64,000 nt of DNA, from contig NZ_JIAN01000009.1 of assembly GCF_000688475.1 (NCBI RefSeq), forward strand, positions 248,001-312,000, in the 5' to 3' direction. A program made the translations under genes and the position numbers. Origin of the DNA: Cellulomonas sp. URHE0023. GTDB taxonomy: Bacteria > Actinomycetota > Actinomycetes > Actinomycetales > Cellulomonadaceae. Below are positions 15,012 to 24,459 of the stretch, one piece after another. Position 1 is the first letter of the stretch; each line of letters begins with the position of its first letter. Below the pieces are notes generated by a model. It made no database searches and had not been told where the DNA came from. It saw only the letters and a list, made by a program, of their open reading frames with translations.

Positions 15012-16640
15012 TCAGCGCGGCGCGACGCCGTGGCGGTACAGACCCCAGATGGCGGAGTCGGTCAGCGCCTCCCACGAGGCCTCGAGCAGGTTCGGACCGA
15101 CGCCGACCGTGCTCCAGACGTCCTGGCCGTCGCTCATCTCGATGAGCACGCGTGTGATCGCGTCGGTCCCGTACATCGAGTCGAGGATCCGGACCTTGAA
15201 GTCGATCAGCTCGAACTCCTCGAGCTCCGGGTAGACCTTCAGGAGCGCCTGGCGCAGCGCGTGGTCCAGGGCGTTGACGGGTCCGACGCCCTCACCTGTG
15301 CTCACGATGCGCTCGCCGCCGGCGTGCAGCTTGACCGTGGCCTCCGCCGTGGCCGGTGTCCCACGCGGTCCGCGGCGCTCGACGATCGCGCGCCAGGACT
15401 CGACCGTGAAGTACTGCGTGCGCTGCCCGTTGAGCTCCTCGAGGAGCAGCAGCTCGAACGACGCGTCCGCGGCCTCGTAGGTGTACCCGTTGGCCTCGGC
15501 GTCCTTGACGCGCTCGGTGACCCGGCTGAGCACGTCCGGCCGGTCCGACAGGTCGAAGCCCAGCTCACGTCCCTTGAGCTCGATCGACGCGCGGCCCGCC
15601 ATGTCCGAGATGAGCATGCGCATGTCGTTGCCCACGTTGGCCGGGTCCGTGTGCTGGTAGAGGTCGGGGTCGACGCGGATCGCCGACGCGTGGATCCCGG
15701 CCTTGTGCGCGAACGCGCTGGCGCCGACGTACGGCGAGCGGGCGAACGGGGAGATGTTCGTGATCTCGCTGATCGCGTGGGCGATGCGCGTCAGGTCCCG
15801 AAGACCTCCGGGCAGCCCTTCGGTCGTCTTGAGCACGGGCAGGCCGTACTTGAGCTCGAGGTTGGCGACGACCGCGAGCAGGTCGGCGTTGCCCGTCCGC
15901 TCGCCGTACCCGTTCACCGTCCCCTGGACGTGCGTGCAACCGGCCTCGACCGCCGCGAGCGTGTTCGCCACGGCGCAGCCCGAGTCGTTGTGCGCGTGCA
16001 TCCCGAGGATCGCCTCCGGACCCACCGCGTCGCGGATCTCGTGCACGATCTGCGCGACCCACGCCGGCACCATGCCGCCGTTCGTGTCGCACAGCGTGAC
16101 CACCTCGGCGCCCGCCTCGAAGCCGGCCAGGACCGCCGCGCGCGAGTAGGCCGGGTCGAACCGGTACCCGTCGAAGAAGTGCTCGGCGTCGACGACGACC
16201 CGGCGCCCTTCCCGCACGAGGAACGCCACCGTGTCCGCGATCATCGCGATGTTCTCGTCGCCCGTCGTGCGCAGGGCGCGCTCGGCGTGCCGCAGGTCGT
16301 GCTTGGCGACGAGGGCGACCACCGGGGCCTCGGAGTCGACGAGGGCGCGCACCTGGGGGTCGTCGACCGCGCGCGTCCCCGCCTTGCGGGTGCTGCCGAA
16401 CGCGGCGAGCTCGGCGTTGCGGAAGTCCAGCTCCTTGGCCGCCCGCTTGAAGAACTCCGTGTCCTTCGGCACCGCGCCCGGCCACCCGCCCTCGATGAAG
16501 CCGACCCCGAGCTCGTCGAGCAGCGGCGCGATCATCAGCTTGTCGGCGACAGAGAGGTTCATGCCCTCCTGCTGCGCGCCGTCGCGCAGGGTCGTGTCGT
16601 AGACCTGGAACGAGGAGTGGTTCGGTGCGGGGACGGACAC
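15012..16640 (-). CDS. cimA: (R)-citramalate synthase
   Basis: 542 residues, HMGL/DRE-TIM family. It condenses pyruvate and acetyl-CoA to citramalate, the first step of the threonine-independent route to 2-ketobutyrate and isoleucine. YDTTLRDGAQQEG (from about residue 14), MHAHNDSGCAVANT metal-binding HAHND and a C-terminal LeuA-type allosteric domain (VKLHAGGERIVSTGEGVGPVNALD) are present. The overall length and the long linker match CimA type 2 rather than LeuA, which explains why leuA is absent here. GTG start with AGAGAG nearby. A leader peptide and terminator 120-200 nt upstream indicate attenuation. Confidence 0.92.
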   Translation of the reverse strand: MSVPAPNHSSFQVYDTTLRDGAQQEGMNLSVADKLMIAPLLDELGVGFIEGGWPGAVPKDTEFFKRAAKELDFRNAELAAFGSTRKAGTRAVDDPQVRALVDSEAPVVALVAKHDLRHAERALRTTGDENIAMIADTVAFLVREGRRVVVDAEHFFDGYRFDPAYSRAAVLAGFEAGAEVVTLCDTNGGMVPAWVAQIVHEIRDAVGPEAILGMHAHNDSGCAVANTLAAVEAGCTHVQGTVNGYGERTGNADLLAVVANLELKYGLPVLKTTEGLPGGLRDLTRIAHAISEITNISPFARSPYVGASAFAHKAGIHASAIRVDPDLYQHTDPANVGNDMRMLISDMAGRASIELKGRELGFDLSDRPDVLSRVTERVKDAEANGYTYEAADASFELLLLEELNGQRTQYFTVESWRAIVERRGPRGTPATAEATVKLHAGGERIVSTGEGVGPVNALDHALRQALLKVYPELEEFELIDFKVRILDSMYGTDAITRVLIEMSDGQDVWSTVGVGPNLLEASWEALTDSAIWGLYRHGVAPR

Positions 16641-16760
16641 GATGTGCTCTCTTCGGTGCTGTGATCTCGGACGTCGTCGGTGCTGCGGTGAGGCGTTCCT
16701 CCGGCGGGGGTGTGCCGGTGCAGTCGACGTGGGCGGGGCGGTGGTGGTGCCTCGACCAAC

Positions 16761-16788
16761 AAAAAGACCCCCCGGGGTACGGGAGGTC
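16761..16788 (-). terminator. Intrinsic terminator of the cimA attenuator
   Basis: On the reverse strand a 9-bp stem GACCTCCCG/CGGGGGGTC (one G-U pair) with a 5-nt loop is followed directly by TTTTTGTT. It lies inside the 5' leader, 120 nt before the cimA start, so it must be conditionally read through. Confidence 0.8.
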
Positions 16789-16789
16789 T

Positions 16790-16815
16790 GCGCGTCAGCG
16801 GGTGGGCCGACGCGC
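16790..16815 (-). promoter_or_regulatory. Pause/anti-antiterminator hairpin of the cimA leader
   Basis: Arms 16806-16815 and 16790-16799 form a 10-bp stem (GCGCGTCGGC with GCTGACGCGC, one G-U pair, 6-nt loop). It begins at the last base of the leader peptide's stop codon and ends one base before the terminator stem, which is the geometry expected for a ribosome-controlled pause hairpin. Confidence 0.6.
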
Positions 16816-16844
16816 TACTCGATAATGAGGGCGGTGCTGTTCAC
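16815..16844 (-). CDS. Leader peptide of cimA attenuator (MNSTALIIE)
   Basis: A 9-codon frame GTG-AAC-AGC-ACC-GCC-CTC-ATT-ATC-GAG-TAG. Leu-Ile-Ile lies just before the stop, so ribosome stalling would report shortage of isoleucine or leucine. No Shine-Dalgarno sequence precedes it. A weak promoter (GTGACC, 18 nt, CACGAT at 16851-16880) would start transcription at about the GTG, giving a leaderless leader peptide. The rest of the 16641-17018 gap holds only the attenuator, this promoter and the divergent promoter of the next gene. Confidence 0.65.
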   Translation of the reverse strand: MNSTALIIE

Positions 16845-16850
16845 ACTTGC

Positions 16851-16880
16851 ATCGTGGCACACGTCACGTACCACGGTCAC
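16851..16880 (-). promoter_or_regulatory. Candidate promoter for the cimA leader transcript
   Basis: On the reverse strand GTGACC (16875-16880), an 18-nt spacer and CACGAT (16851-16856), then 6 nt to the leader GTG. The match is modest (4/6 at -35), but the placement is right for a leaderless leader peptide. Confidence 0.35.
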
Positions 16881-17018
16881 GCGTTCCACGCCTTGGACAT
16901 CGCGTCCACGCGTCTACGACGCGGTCGCGCAACGGAGCGCGCGACATGTCCGCTCCTCGCTAGCGTGGGGACACGTGCGGCCGTCCGGCCACACGTGGGT
17001 CGAGCACCAGGAGACCGC

Positions 17019-17621
17019 ATGTCGATCCCCAATCCGCCGCCCGAGCGCCAGTCGGCGTACCAGCCGCACGGTCAGCACGCCGCGCCGCCGCCCCCGGCGT
17101 CCGCCGTCCCGCCCGCGTCCGCCGTCCCGCCCGCGTCCGTACCTCCCGCGGTCGCGCCCCCCGTCCCCCCACCCGCGGAACCACCACGGCCCGCCGCACC
17201 GTCGGTCGACAACGGCCGGTACTGGGCGGGCGTCGCTGCGACCGCACTGGTCGCGGCACTCGTCGGAGTCGTCGGCGTCATCGTGCTCGACCAGATCATC
17301 AACATCGACCTCGTCGTGAAGGACCTGTTCGGCACGGACTCCGTCGGCGCGGCCTACGTCCTCGGTGGCGCCCTGTCCGCCGTCGTCGCCGGTGCCCTGC
17401 TCCAGCTGCTCGTGGTGACTACACCCCGACCCCGTGCGTTCTTCGGCTGGATCATGTTCCTCGCGATCGTCGTCGCGGCGCTCATCCCCCTCACGTGGAC
17501 CGACGACACCTCGGCGGCTCTGGCCTCCGGCGGCATCAACCTCGTCGTCGGCATCGCGATCTGGACCCTGCTGTCGAGCGTGCTCGCGCGCACGCTGCGA
17601 CCCGGAGTGGTCGTCGAGTAG
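17019..17621 (+). CDS. DUF6069-type four-helix membrane protein with Pro-rich N-terminus
   Basis: 200 residues. The first 65 are a cytoplasmic Pro/Ala-rich tail with a duplicated ASAVPP unit. They are followed by four transmembrane segments with family-typical LLQLLVVTTPRPRAFFGWIM between helices 2 and 3. The ATG at 17019 follows CAGGAG. It matches the DUF6069 pattern of actinobacteria; function unknown. It is divergent from the cimA leader and convergent with ilvE. Confidence 0.75.
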   Translation: MSIPNPPPERQSAYQPHGQHAAPPPPASAVPPASAVPPASVPPAVAPPVPPPAEPPRPAAPSVDNGRYWAGVAATALVAALVGVVGVIVLDQIINIDLVVKDLFGTDSVGAAYVLGGALSAVVAGALLQLLVVTTPRPRAFFGWIMFLAIVVAALIPLTWTDDTSAALASGGINLVVGIAIWTLLSSVLARTLRPGVVVE

Positions 17622-17636
17622 ACGGCTGTCCACGGC

Positions 17637-17674
17637 GAACGGCCGGCCACCCCATCAGGGGTGACCGGCCGTTC
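17637..17674. terminator. Strong bidirectional terminator between convergent genes
   Basis: Arms GAACGGCCGG.CACCCC and GGGGTG.CCGGCCGTTC (17 nt each, one internal mismatch, 4-nt loop ATCA). It is placed 15 nt after the stop of the + strand gene and 12 nt after the end of ilvE on the - strand, so it probably serves both. Confidence 0.8.
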
Positions 17675-17686
17675 GGGCCTGTGCTG

Positions 17687-18796
17687 CTACGCGAGCCGGT
17701 GCAGCCAACCGTGCCGGTCCGCCGCGCGGCCGTACTGGATGTCCGTGAGCTCGGCCCGGATCCTCGTCGTGACCGGACCGGCCGTGCCGTCGCCCACCGT
17801 GAGGTCGAAGCCCACGCCGGCGAGCCTGCCGATCGGGGTCATCACCGCTGCGGTCCCGCAGGCGAACACCTCGCTGATCGACCCGTCGGCGAGGCCGGTC
17901 TTCAGCTCGGCCAGCGTGATCGGTCGCTCTTCTACCGCGTTGCCGGCGTCCGTCAGCAGCCGCAGCACCGACGAGCGCGTCACACCTTCGAGGATGGACC
18001 CGGAGATCGGTGGCGTCGCGACAATGCCGTCCGCGTACACGACGCAGACGTTCATGCCCCCGAGCTCCTCGAGGTACGTGTTGGTCGACGCGTCGAGGAA
18101 GCAGACCTGCTCGAAGCCCTTGTCGTAGGCCTCCTGCTGCGGGAGCAGGCTCGCGGCGTAGTTGCCTCCGCACTTGGCGTCACCCGTGCCGCCCGCGCCC
18201 GCACGGTGGTAGTCCTCGGCCACCCAGATGGACACGGGCCGCACACCGCCCGCGAAGTACGGACCGACCGGCGAGGCGATGACCAGGAACTCCGCCTCGA
18301 GCGAGGGCCGCACGCCCAGGAACGTCTCGGACGCGTACATGAAGGGGCGCAGGTAGAGGCTCGTCTCCTCACCTCCGGGCACCCACGCGACGTCCGTCGA
18401 GACCAGCGCCTGGATCGCACCCAGGAAGTCCGACTCGGAGAGCTGGGGCAGAGCGAGCCGGTGCGCGGACTTGGCGAACCGTGCGGCGTTGGCCTGCGGG
18501 CGGAACGTCCAGACCGAGCCGTCGGGGTGCTTGTACGCCTTGAGACCCTCGAAGATCTCCTGGCCGTAGTGCAGGACGGCCGCCGCCGGGTCCAGCAGCA
18601 GCGGTCCGTACTTCTCGACGCGCCGGTTGCTCCAGCCGGTCTCCTGGGACCAGGAGATCCGTGCCATGTGATCGGTGAACACGGTGCCGAACTTCGGCGC
18701 GGCGAGGGCAGCCTCGCGCTCCGCGTCGGGGACGGGCGTCTCGGTTCGGGTGACCTCGAAGAGATCGGCGGAGGTGGGGTGTGCGGTGGTGCTCAT
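17687..18796 (-). CDS. ilvE: Branched-chain amino acid aminotransferase
   Basis: 369 residues, class IV PLP aminotransferase catalysing the last step of Leu, Ile and Val synthesis. HYGQEIFEGLKAYKH (about 86-100) and the PLP lysine at position 208 in GDAKCGGNYAASL are seen, followed by YLEELGGMNV and the SSVLRLLTDAG helix. The length matches BCAT family class II. The ATG at 18796 was chosen because upstream residues of the frame are not family-like. It follows leuB after 94 nt without a clear terminator, so a leuB-ilvE transcript is likely. Confidence 0.95.
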   Translation of the reverse strand: MSTTAHPTSADLFEVTRTETPVPDAEREAALAAPKFGTVFTDHMARISWSQETGWSNRRVEKYGPLLLDPAAAVLHYGQEIFEGLKAYKHPDGSVWTFRPQANAARFAKSAHRLALPQLSESDFLGAIQALVSTDVAWVPGGEETSLYLRPFMYASETFLGVRPSLEAEFLVIASPVGPYFAGGVRPVSIWVAEDYHRAGAGGTGDAKCGGNYAASLLPQQEAYDKGFEQVCFLDASTNTYLEELGGMNVCVVYADGIVATPPISGSILEGVTRSSVLRLLTDAGNAVEERPITLAELKTGLADGSISEVFACGTAAVMTPIGRLAGVGFDLTVGDGTAGPVTTRIRAELTDIQYGRAADRHGWLHRLA

Positions 18797-18890
18797 GTCG
18801 GGGGGCCTTTCACCAGAGTCGGAAACGACGGTACCGGTGAGGACGGCCGGGTGGACAGACGACAGCCTCGCCGTCGTCGTCGGGAAGGAG

Positions 18891-19955
18891 TCAGCCCGCG
18901 ATGCGCGCGGCGAGGTCCTTGCCCACCTCGGCCGTCGACCGTACTCGCTCACGAGCGCCACGGTCCCTGATGTCGTCGGCCACGGCCTTCTCGACGGACG
19001 CGGCGGCGGCCGCGAGACCAAGGTGCTCGAGCAGCAGCGCGACCGAGAGCACCGTGGCGGTCGGGTCGGCCTTGCCCTGGCCGGCGATGTCCGGGGCCGA
19101 GCCGTGCACGGGCTCGAACATGCTCGGAGCCGTGCGGTCCGGGTTGATGTTGGCCGACGCGGCCAGGCCGATGCCGCCCGTGATCGCCGCGGCCAGGTCC
19201 GTGAGGATGTCGCCGAACAGGTTGTCGGTCACGATCACGTCGAACCGCGACGGGTTGGTGACCAGGAAGATCGTCGCAGCGTCCACGTGCAGGTAGTCGA
19301 CGGTCACGTCGGGGAACTCCGCGTTCACGGCCTCGACGGTGCGGCGCCACAGGTGTCCGGCGTGCACGAGCACGTTGTGCTTGTGCACGAGCGTCAGCTT
19401 CTTGCGCGGGCGTGCCGCGGCGCGTGCGAACGCGTCACGCACCACACGCTCCACGCCGAACGCGGTGTTCACGCTCACCTCGTTGGCCACCTCGTGCGGT
19501 GTGCCGACGCGGATGGCGCCGCCGTTGCCCACGTACGGGCCCTCGGTTCCCTCGCGCACGACGACGAAGTCGATCTCGCCCGGGTTCCCGAGCGGTGACG
19601 CGACGCCCGGGTACAGGCGGCTCGGGCGCAGGTTCACGTAGTGGTCCAGGGCGAAGCGGAGCCTCAGCAGCAACCCACGCTCGAGCACACCCGACGGCAC
19701 GCTCGGGTCGCCGATGGCGCCCAGCAGGATCGCGTCGTGCGTGCGGATCGCGTCGAGGTCGGTGTCCGTCAGCGTCTCGCCGGTCGCATGCCAGCGCCGC
19801 GCACCCAGGTCGAAGCTCGTGGTCGACACGGTGACCTGGCTGCCACCGAGCGCGGCGTCGAGTGCCAGGAGTCCCTGCTCCACGACCTCCGTGCCGATGC
19901 CGTCGCCTGCGACGACGGCGAGGTTGATGTGCTGGGCAGCGGCGGTGTCGACCAT
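18891..19955 (-). CDS. leuB: 3-isopropylmalate dehydrogenase
   Basis: 354 residues, NAD-dependent beta-decarboxylating dehydrogenase of leucine synthesis; it may also act on 3-methylmalate in the citramalate branch. [13 protein letters not shown] is at the N-terminus, the substrate arginines are in [20 protein letters not shown], and the NAD-binding [23 protein letters not shown] lies near the C-terminus. The length matches the actinobacterial LeuB type. TAGGGT 6 nt before ATG suggests a leaderless mRNA. Confidence 0.95.
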   Translation of the reverse strand: MVDTAAAQHINLAVVAGDGIGTEVVEQGLLALDAALGGSQVTVSTTSFDLGARRWHATGETLTDTDLDAIRTHDAILLGAIGDPSVPSGVLERGLLLRLRFALDHYVNLRPSRLYPGVASPLGNPGEIDFVVVREGTEGPYVGNGGAIRVGTPHEVANEVSVNTAFGVERVVRDAFARAAARPRKKLTLVHKHNVLVHAGHLWRRTVEAVNAEFPDVTVDYLHVDAATIFLVTNPSRFDVIVTDNLFGDILTDLAAAITGGIGLAASANINPDRTAPSMFEPVHGSAPDIAGQGKADPTATVLSVALLLEHLGLAAAAASVEKAVADDIRDRGARERVRSTAEVGKDLAARIAG

Positions 19956-19961
19956 GTCTCG

Positions 19962-19967
19962 ACCCTA
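19962..19967 (-). promoter_or_regulatory. -10 hexamer for leaderless leuB mRNA
   Basis: TAGGGT on the reverse strand with 6 nt to the ATG at 19955. There is no ribosome binding site. Confidence 0.45.
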
Positions 19968-20013
19968 GCCCCCGTCCCACCGCTCGGGACGGGCGTCTCA
20001 GAGTCTGAGTCGA

Positions 20014-20562
20014 CTAGTCGACGGCGGGCGTCGGTCCGCTCGTCGGGTAGATGATCTCGAACCGCTCCAGGACGACCTCCGACGCAGGCGTGAACGCGTC
20101 ACCGAGTGCCGCGGTGAACGACGCCTCGTGCTCTGCCACCCAGGCTTCGTGCGACGCCTCGGCGGCACCCTCGGCGGCCACGTGCTCCTCGGACACCTGG
20201 TCGAACGGGACGACCTGGACCTCGGTGGTGCGCAGCACCGCCTTCGGCTCACCGGCTGCGTCCGTCACGATCGACAGGTCCCCCACGCGCGGCACCTCGA
20301 GCCCGGCGGAGGTCAGCTGCGCCAGGACCGTCGCCGTGCTCGTCTTCGCGCCGGCGAGCACCCGGGCCAGGAGGGCCTCGGCCTCAGGACCGTTGCCGTA
20401 CGACCACGACGGCGGCGGCACCACGTCGTCCGGCGTACCGCCCATGACGGCATCCATCTTGCCGAGACCGACGTGACCACGGGCGGCCTGCCAGAACGCC
20501 GAGATCCGCAGGTCCTCGACCTCTCCGGCCCCAGCCTGCGTCGGTGTCTGCTCGTCCGTCAT
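20014..20562 (-). CDS. ASCH-domain protein
   Basis: 182 residues. ISAFWQAARGHVGLG at the N-terminus and the PKAVLRTTEVQVVPFDQVSEEHVAAEG centre are typical of ASCH (PUA-like) proteins, which bind RNA or act as amidohydrolases on modified nucleosides. The role here is unknown. It occupies the place between ilvC and leuB where many actinobacteria carry serA, so it is a local insertion or replacement. The ATG at 20562 starts MTDEQTPTQAG. Confidence 0.82.
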   Translation of the reverse strand: MTDEQTPTQAGAGEVEDLRISAFWQAARGHVGLGKMDAVMGGTPDDVVPPPSWSYGNGPEAEALLARVLAGAKTSTATVLAQLTSAGLEVPRVGDLSIVTDAAGEPKAVLRTTEVQVVPFDQVSEEHVAAEGAAEASHEAWVAEHEASFTAALGDAFTPASEVVLERFEIIYPTSGPTPAVD

Positions 20563-20657
20563 CGTCGTCCCTCCGTCGTCGGTACGCCCACGGTTGCGCA
20601 CGCCAGTGCCGACCCTACCTACCGGCGCGACCCGTCACCGCGCGGCCCACGGACGAC

Positions 20658-20693
20658 GAACGGCACCGCAGGCCGAAGCCTGCGGTGCCGTTC
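20658..20693. terminator. Terminator after ilvBNC
   Basis: Perfect 16-bp inverted repeat GAACGGCACCGCAGGC/GCCTGCGGTGCCGTTC with a 4-nt loop CGAA. It lies 15 nt beyond the ilvC stop on the reverse strand and separates the ilvBNC operon from the ASCH gene. Confidence 0.85.
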
Positions 20694-20708
20694 GTGGTGA
20701 GGACAGCG

Positions 20709-21782
<1,074 letters not shown>

Positions 21783-22307
21783 TCAGGCGGAGCGGTTGAC
21801 CCGCTCGAGGGCGCGATCGGTGATGGAGCGCGAGCCGCGCCCGATCGCCACGGTGCCGGACTGCACGATCTCGCGGATCCCGAAGGGCTCCAGTGCGGCG
21901 AGCAGGGCGTCGAGCTTGCCCGGCCCGCCTGTCGCCTCGATGACGACGGTGTCGGGCACCACGTCGACGACGTGCGCGCGGAACAGCTGGACGACCTCGA
22001 GGACGCTGGTGCGCTGCGCGGTGTCGGCCTTGACCTTGACGAGCAGCAGCTCACGCTGGACGGAGGCCGCGTCCTCGAGCTCGACGATCTTGATGACGTT
22101 GATCAGCTTGTTGAGCTGCTTGGTCACCTGCTCGAGCGGGAGAGCGTCGACGTCGACGACGACCGTGATGCGCGAGATCTCGTCGTGCTCGGTGGGACCG
22201 ACCGCGAGCGAGTGGATGTTGAACGAACGCCGCGCGAACAGGCCGGCGACGCGCGTGAGCACGCCGGGCTTGTTCTCGACGAGAACCGACAGGGTGTGGC
22301 GGGACAT
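21783..22307 (-). CDS. ilvN: Acetolactate synthase small (regulatory) subunit
   Basis: 174 residues. The N-terminal ACT domain is HTLSVLVENKPGVLTRVAGLFARR (from residue 4), followed by the second regulatory domain ending in RSITDRALERV. It binds valine and confers feedback inhibition on IlvB. It starts 3 nt after the ilvB stop, so the two are translationally linked. Confidence 0.96.
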   Translation of the reverse strand: MSRHTLSVLVENKPGVLTRVAGLFARRSFNIHSLAVGPTEHDEISRITVVVDVDALPLEQVTKQLNKLINVIKIVELEDAASVQRELLLVKVKADTAQRTSVLEVVQLFRAHVVDVVPDTVVIEATGGPGKLDALLAALEPFGIREIVQSGTVAIGRGSRSITDRALERVNRSA

Positions 22308-22310
22308 GGC

Positions 22311-24179
22311 TCAGTCCTCCCGGTCCCACGCGGGGCTGATCCCACGTGCGTACTGGATCTGGTCGTTGCTGACGCCCGCAGCGACCATCGGCCACACCAT
22401 CGCGTCACGCGACACCGTGAAGTCGATGACCACGGGCTGGTCGTTGATCTCGAGGGCCCGCTTGATCGTCGAGTCGACGTCCGCCGCGGTCTCGCAGCGC
22501 AGGCCGGCGCAGCCGTAGGCGTCGGCCATCTTGACGAAGTCCGGCACCCGCACGGTGCCGTGGCCCGTGTTCAGGTCGGTGTTGGAGTAGCGGGACTCGT
22601 AGAACAGGGTCTGCCACTGCCGCACCATGCCGAGCGACGAGTTGTTGATGATCGCGACCTTGATCGGGATGTCGTTGATCGTGCAGGTGGCGAGCTCCTG
22701 GTTGGTCATCTGGAAGCAGCCGTCACCGTCGATCGCCCACACGGTGCGTGACGGGTCGCCCACCTTGGCGCCCATCGCCGCCGGCACGGCGTAGCCCATC
22801 GTGCCCAGTCCCCCGGAGTTCAGCCAGGAGTTGGGGCGCTGGTACTTGATGAACTGCGCGGCCCACATCTGGTGCTGACCGACACCCGCGGCGAAGATCG
22901 ACTCCGGCCCGGACAGCTCGCCGATGCGCGAGATGACGTACTGCGGCGACAGGTGGCCGTCCTGCGGCTCGTCGTAGCCGAGCGGGAACGTCTCGCGCCA
23001 CTCGTCGAGCTGGCGCCACCAGCCCTCGAGGTCGGGCTTGCCGTGCTGGACGTGCTCGCGGGCGAGCTCCGGCAGCAGGTCGGCCATGACCTCCTTGAGG
23101 TCTCCGACGATCGGCACGTCGACCGTGCGGTTCTTGCCGATCTCGGCCGGGTCGATGTCCGCGTGCACGATCGTCGCGTTGGGCGCGAAGCTCGAGAGCA
23201 GCCCGGTCACGCGGTCGTCGAACCGCGCGCCGAGCGCCACGATCAGGTCGGCCTTCTGCAGCGCCGCGACGGCCGGGACCGTTCCGTGCATGCCAGGCAT
23301 GCCGAGGTTCTGCGGGTGCGAGTCCGGCAGGGCGCCGCGAGCCATGAGCGTGGTGACCACGGGCGCGCCGGCTGCCTCGGCGAGCGCCTTGAGCTGCGCA
23401 GAGGCTCCGGCGCGGATCACACCACCGCCCACGTAGAACACCGGCTTGCGTGACGTGGCGATCAGGCGCGCGGCCTCGCGGATCTGCTTGGCGTGCGGCT
23501 TGGTCACCGGGTGGTAGCCGGGCAGGTTCAGGTCCTGCGGCCAGGAGAACGTGGTGTTTGCCTGCATGGCCGACTTGGCGATGTCGACGAGGACCGGGCC
23601 GGGGCGACCGGTCGAGGCGATGTGGAACGCCTCGGCGATCACGCGGGGGATGTCATCAGGGTTGGTGACCAGGTAGTTGTGCTTGGTCACGGGCAGCGTG
23701 ATGCCGACGATGTCGGCCTCCTGGAACGCGTCCGTCCCGATGAGCGACGCACCGACCTGCCCGGTGATCGCCACGAGCGGCACGGAGTCCATGTGCGCGT
23801 CCGCGATCGGGGTCACGAGGTTCGTCGCACCGGGCCCCGACGTCGCCATGCAGACGCCGACCCGACCGGTCGCCGCGGCGTAGCCGGCGGCAGCATGGCC
23901 ACCGCCCTGCTCGTGGCGCACGAGGATGTGGCGCAGGCGGGTGGAGTCCATCAGCGGGTCGTAGGTGGGCAGGATCGCGCCGCCCGGGATGCCGAAGACG
24001 ACCTCGGCACCTGCCTCCTCGAGCGAGCGGACGATCGACTTCGCACCGGTGACCTGCTCCGGACCGATCGCAGTCGTCGCGGCGGCGGGTACGCGCGAGC
24101 TGCTCACGGAGGTCGTCACGCTGGCGGTCGGGGCATGCGCGGGCGTGCGCGGCGGTGCCGGGTGTGGACCCTGGACCAT
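22311..24179 (-). CDS. ilvB: Acetolactate synthase large (catalytic) subunit
   Basis: 622 residues, TPP-dependent enzyme forming acetolactate and acetohydroxybutyrate. It has the [13 protein letters not shown]-terminal domain, catalytic Glu in [17 protein letters not shown]-binding centre, and the TPP motif [11 protein letters not shown]...NNSSLG. The N-terminus is extended by about 45 low-complexity Ala/Thr/Pro residues before [13 protein letters not shown]. The ATG at 24179 has AGGGAGA about 6 nt upstream. It is preceded by a leader peptide and attenuator. Confidence 0.97.
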   Translation of the reverse strand: MVQGPHPAPPRTPAHAPTASVTTSVSSSRVPAAATTAIGPEQVTGAKSIVRSLEEAGAEVVFGIPGGAILPTYDPLMDSTRLRHILVRHEQGGGHAAAGYAAATGRVGVCMATSGPGATNLVTPIADAHMDSVPLVAITGQVGASLIGTDAFQEADIVGITLPVTKHNYLVTNPDDIPRVIAEAFHIASTGRPGPVLVDIAKSAMQANTTFSWPQDLNLPGYHPVTKPHAKQIREAARLIATSRKPVFYVGGGVIRAGASAQLKALAEAAGAPVVTTLMARGALPDSHPQNLGMPGMHGTVPAVAALQKADLIVALGARFDDRVTGLLSSFAPNATIVHADIDPAEIGKNRTVDVPIVGDLKEVMADLLPELAREHVQHGKPDLEGWWRQLDEWRETFPLGYDEPQDGHLSPQYVISRIGELSGPESIFAAGVGQHQMWAAQFIKYQRPNSWLNSGGLGTMGYAVPAAMGAKVGDPSRTVWAIDGDGCFQMTNQELATCTINDIPIKVAIINNSSLGMVRQWQTLFYESRYSNTDLNTGHGTVRVPDFVKMADAYGCAGLRCETAADVDSTIKRALEINDQPVVIDFTVSRDAMVWPMVAAGVSNDQIQYARGISPAWDRED

Positions 24180-24250
24180 CGATGTCTCCCTGGGGTGGTG
24201 CTGCTCAGTCGTACTGACAACTGCGTGCTGACAACTGCGGGCCGAACACA

Positions 24251-24290
24251 GAAAAGCCCCTCGAGCCACGGAACGGGCTGGACGAGGGGC
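24251..24290 (-). terminator. Intrinsic terminator of the ilvBNC attenuator
   Basis: On the reverse strand GCCCCTCG (24283-24290) pairs with CGAGGGGC (24256-24263). The inner part can extend through CCA.GCC/GGC.TGG-like pairing, and the stem is followed by TTTTCTG. It lies 72 nt before the ilvB start and 32 nt after the leader peptide stop. Confidence 0.78.
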
Positions 24291-24321
24291 GAGCGCGCTG
24301 ACGAGGCCTGGACGGGAGGCT

Positions 24322-24366
24322 TCAGCCGGCGCGCTCAGGAAGTACTACGAGACGAGTGTTGTGCAC
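24322..24366 (-). CDS. Leader peptide of ilvBNC attenuator ([14 protein letters not shown])
   Basis: A 14-codon frame starting GTG and ending TGA. Leu-Val-Val-Leu at codons 6-9 is the regulatory run; stalling there in branched-chain amino acid shortage would prevent the downstream terminator from forming. Position, composition and promoter match the known attenuation of ilvB operons in Corynebacterium and Streptomyces relatives. It has no Shine-Dalgarno sequence and is probably translated from a leaderless mRNA. Confidence 0.8.
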   Translation of the reverse strand: MHNTRLVVLPERAG

Positions 24367-24373
24367 GACGTCG

Positions 24374-24402
24374 ACAGTACGCCCAGGTTTCGTCCGTGTC
24401 AC
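24374..24402 (-). promoter_or_regulatory. Promoter of ilvBNC
   Basis: GTGACA (24397-24402), 17-nt spacer, TACTGT (24374-24379), then exactly 7 nt to the leader-peptide GTG. It is among the best promoter matches in the window and places +1 on the start codon. Confidence 0.7.
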
Positions 24403-24459
24403 GCCACCACCCACGCGTCTCACATCGTGGTTCACGTGATCAGTAGGCGGACGCTGCTC

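Noticed and set aside
17072..17180. Proline-rich repeated codons at the start of the DUF6069 gene, considered as a repeat element
   Set aside because: The ASAVPP duplication is inside a normal low-complexity cytoplasmic tail and is explained by the protein sequence.
19956..20013. Leader peptide or attenuator for leuB
   Set aside because: The leuB -10 hexamer leaves no leader, and I found no U-tailed hairpin before it.
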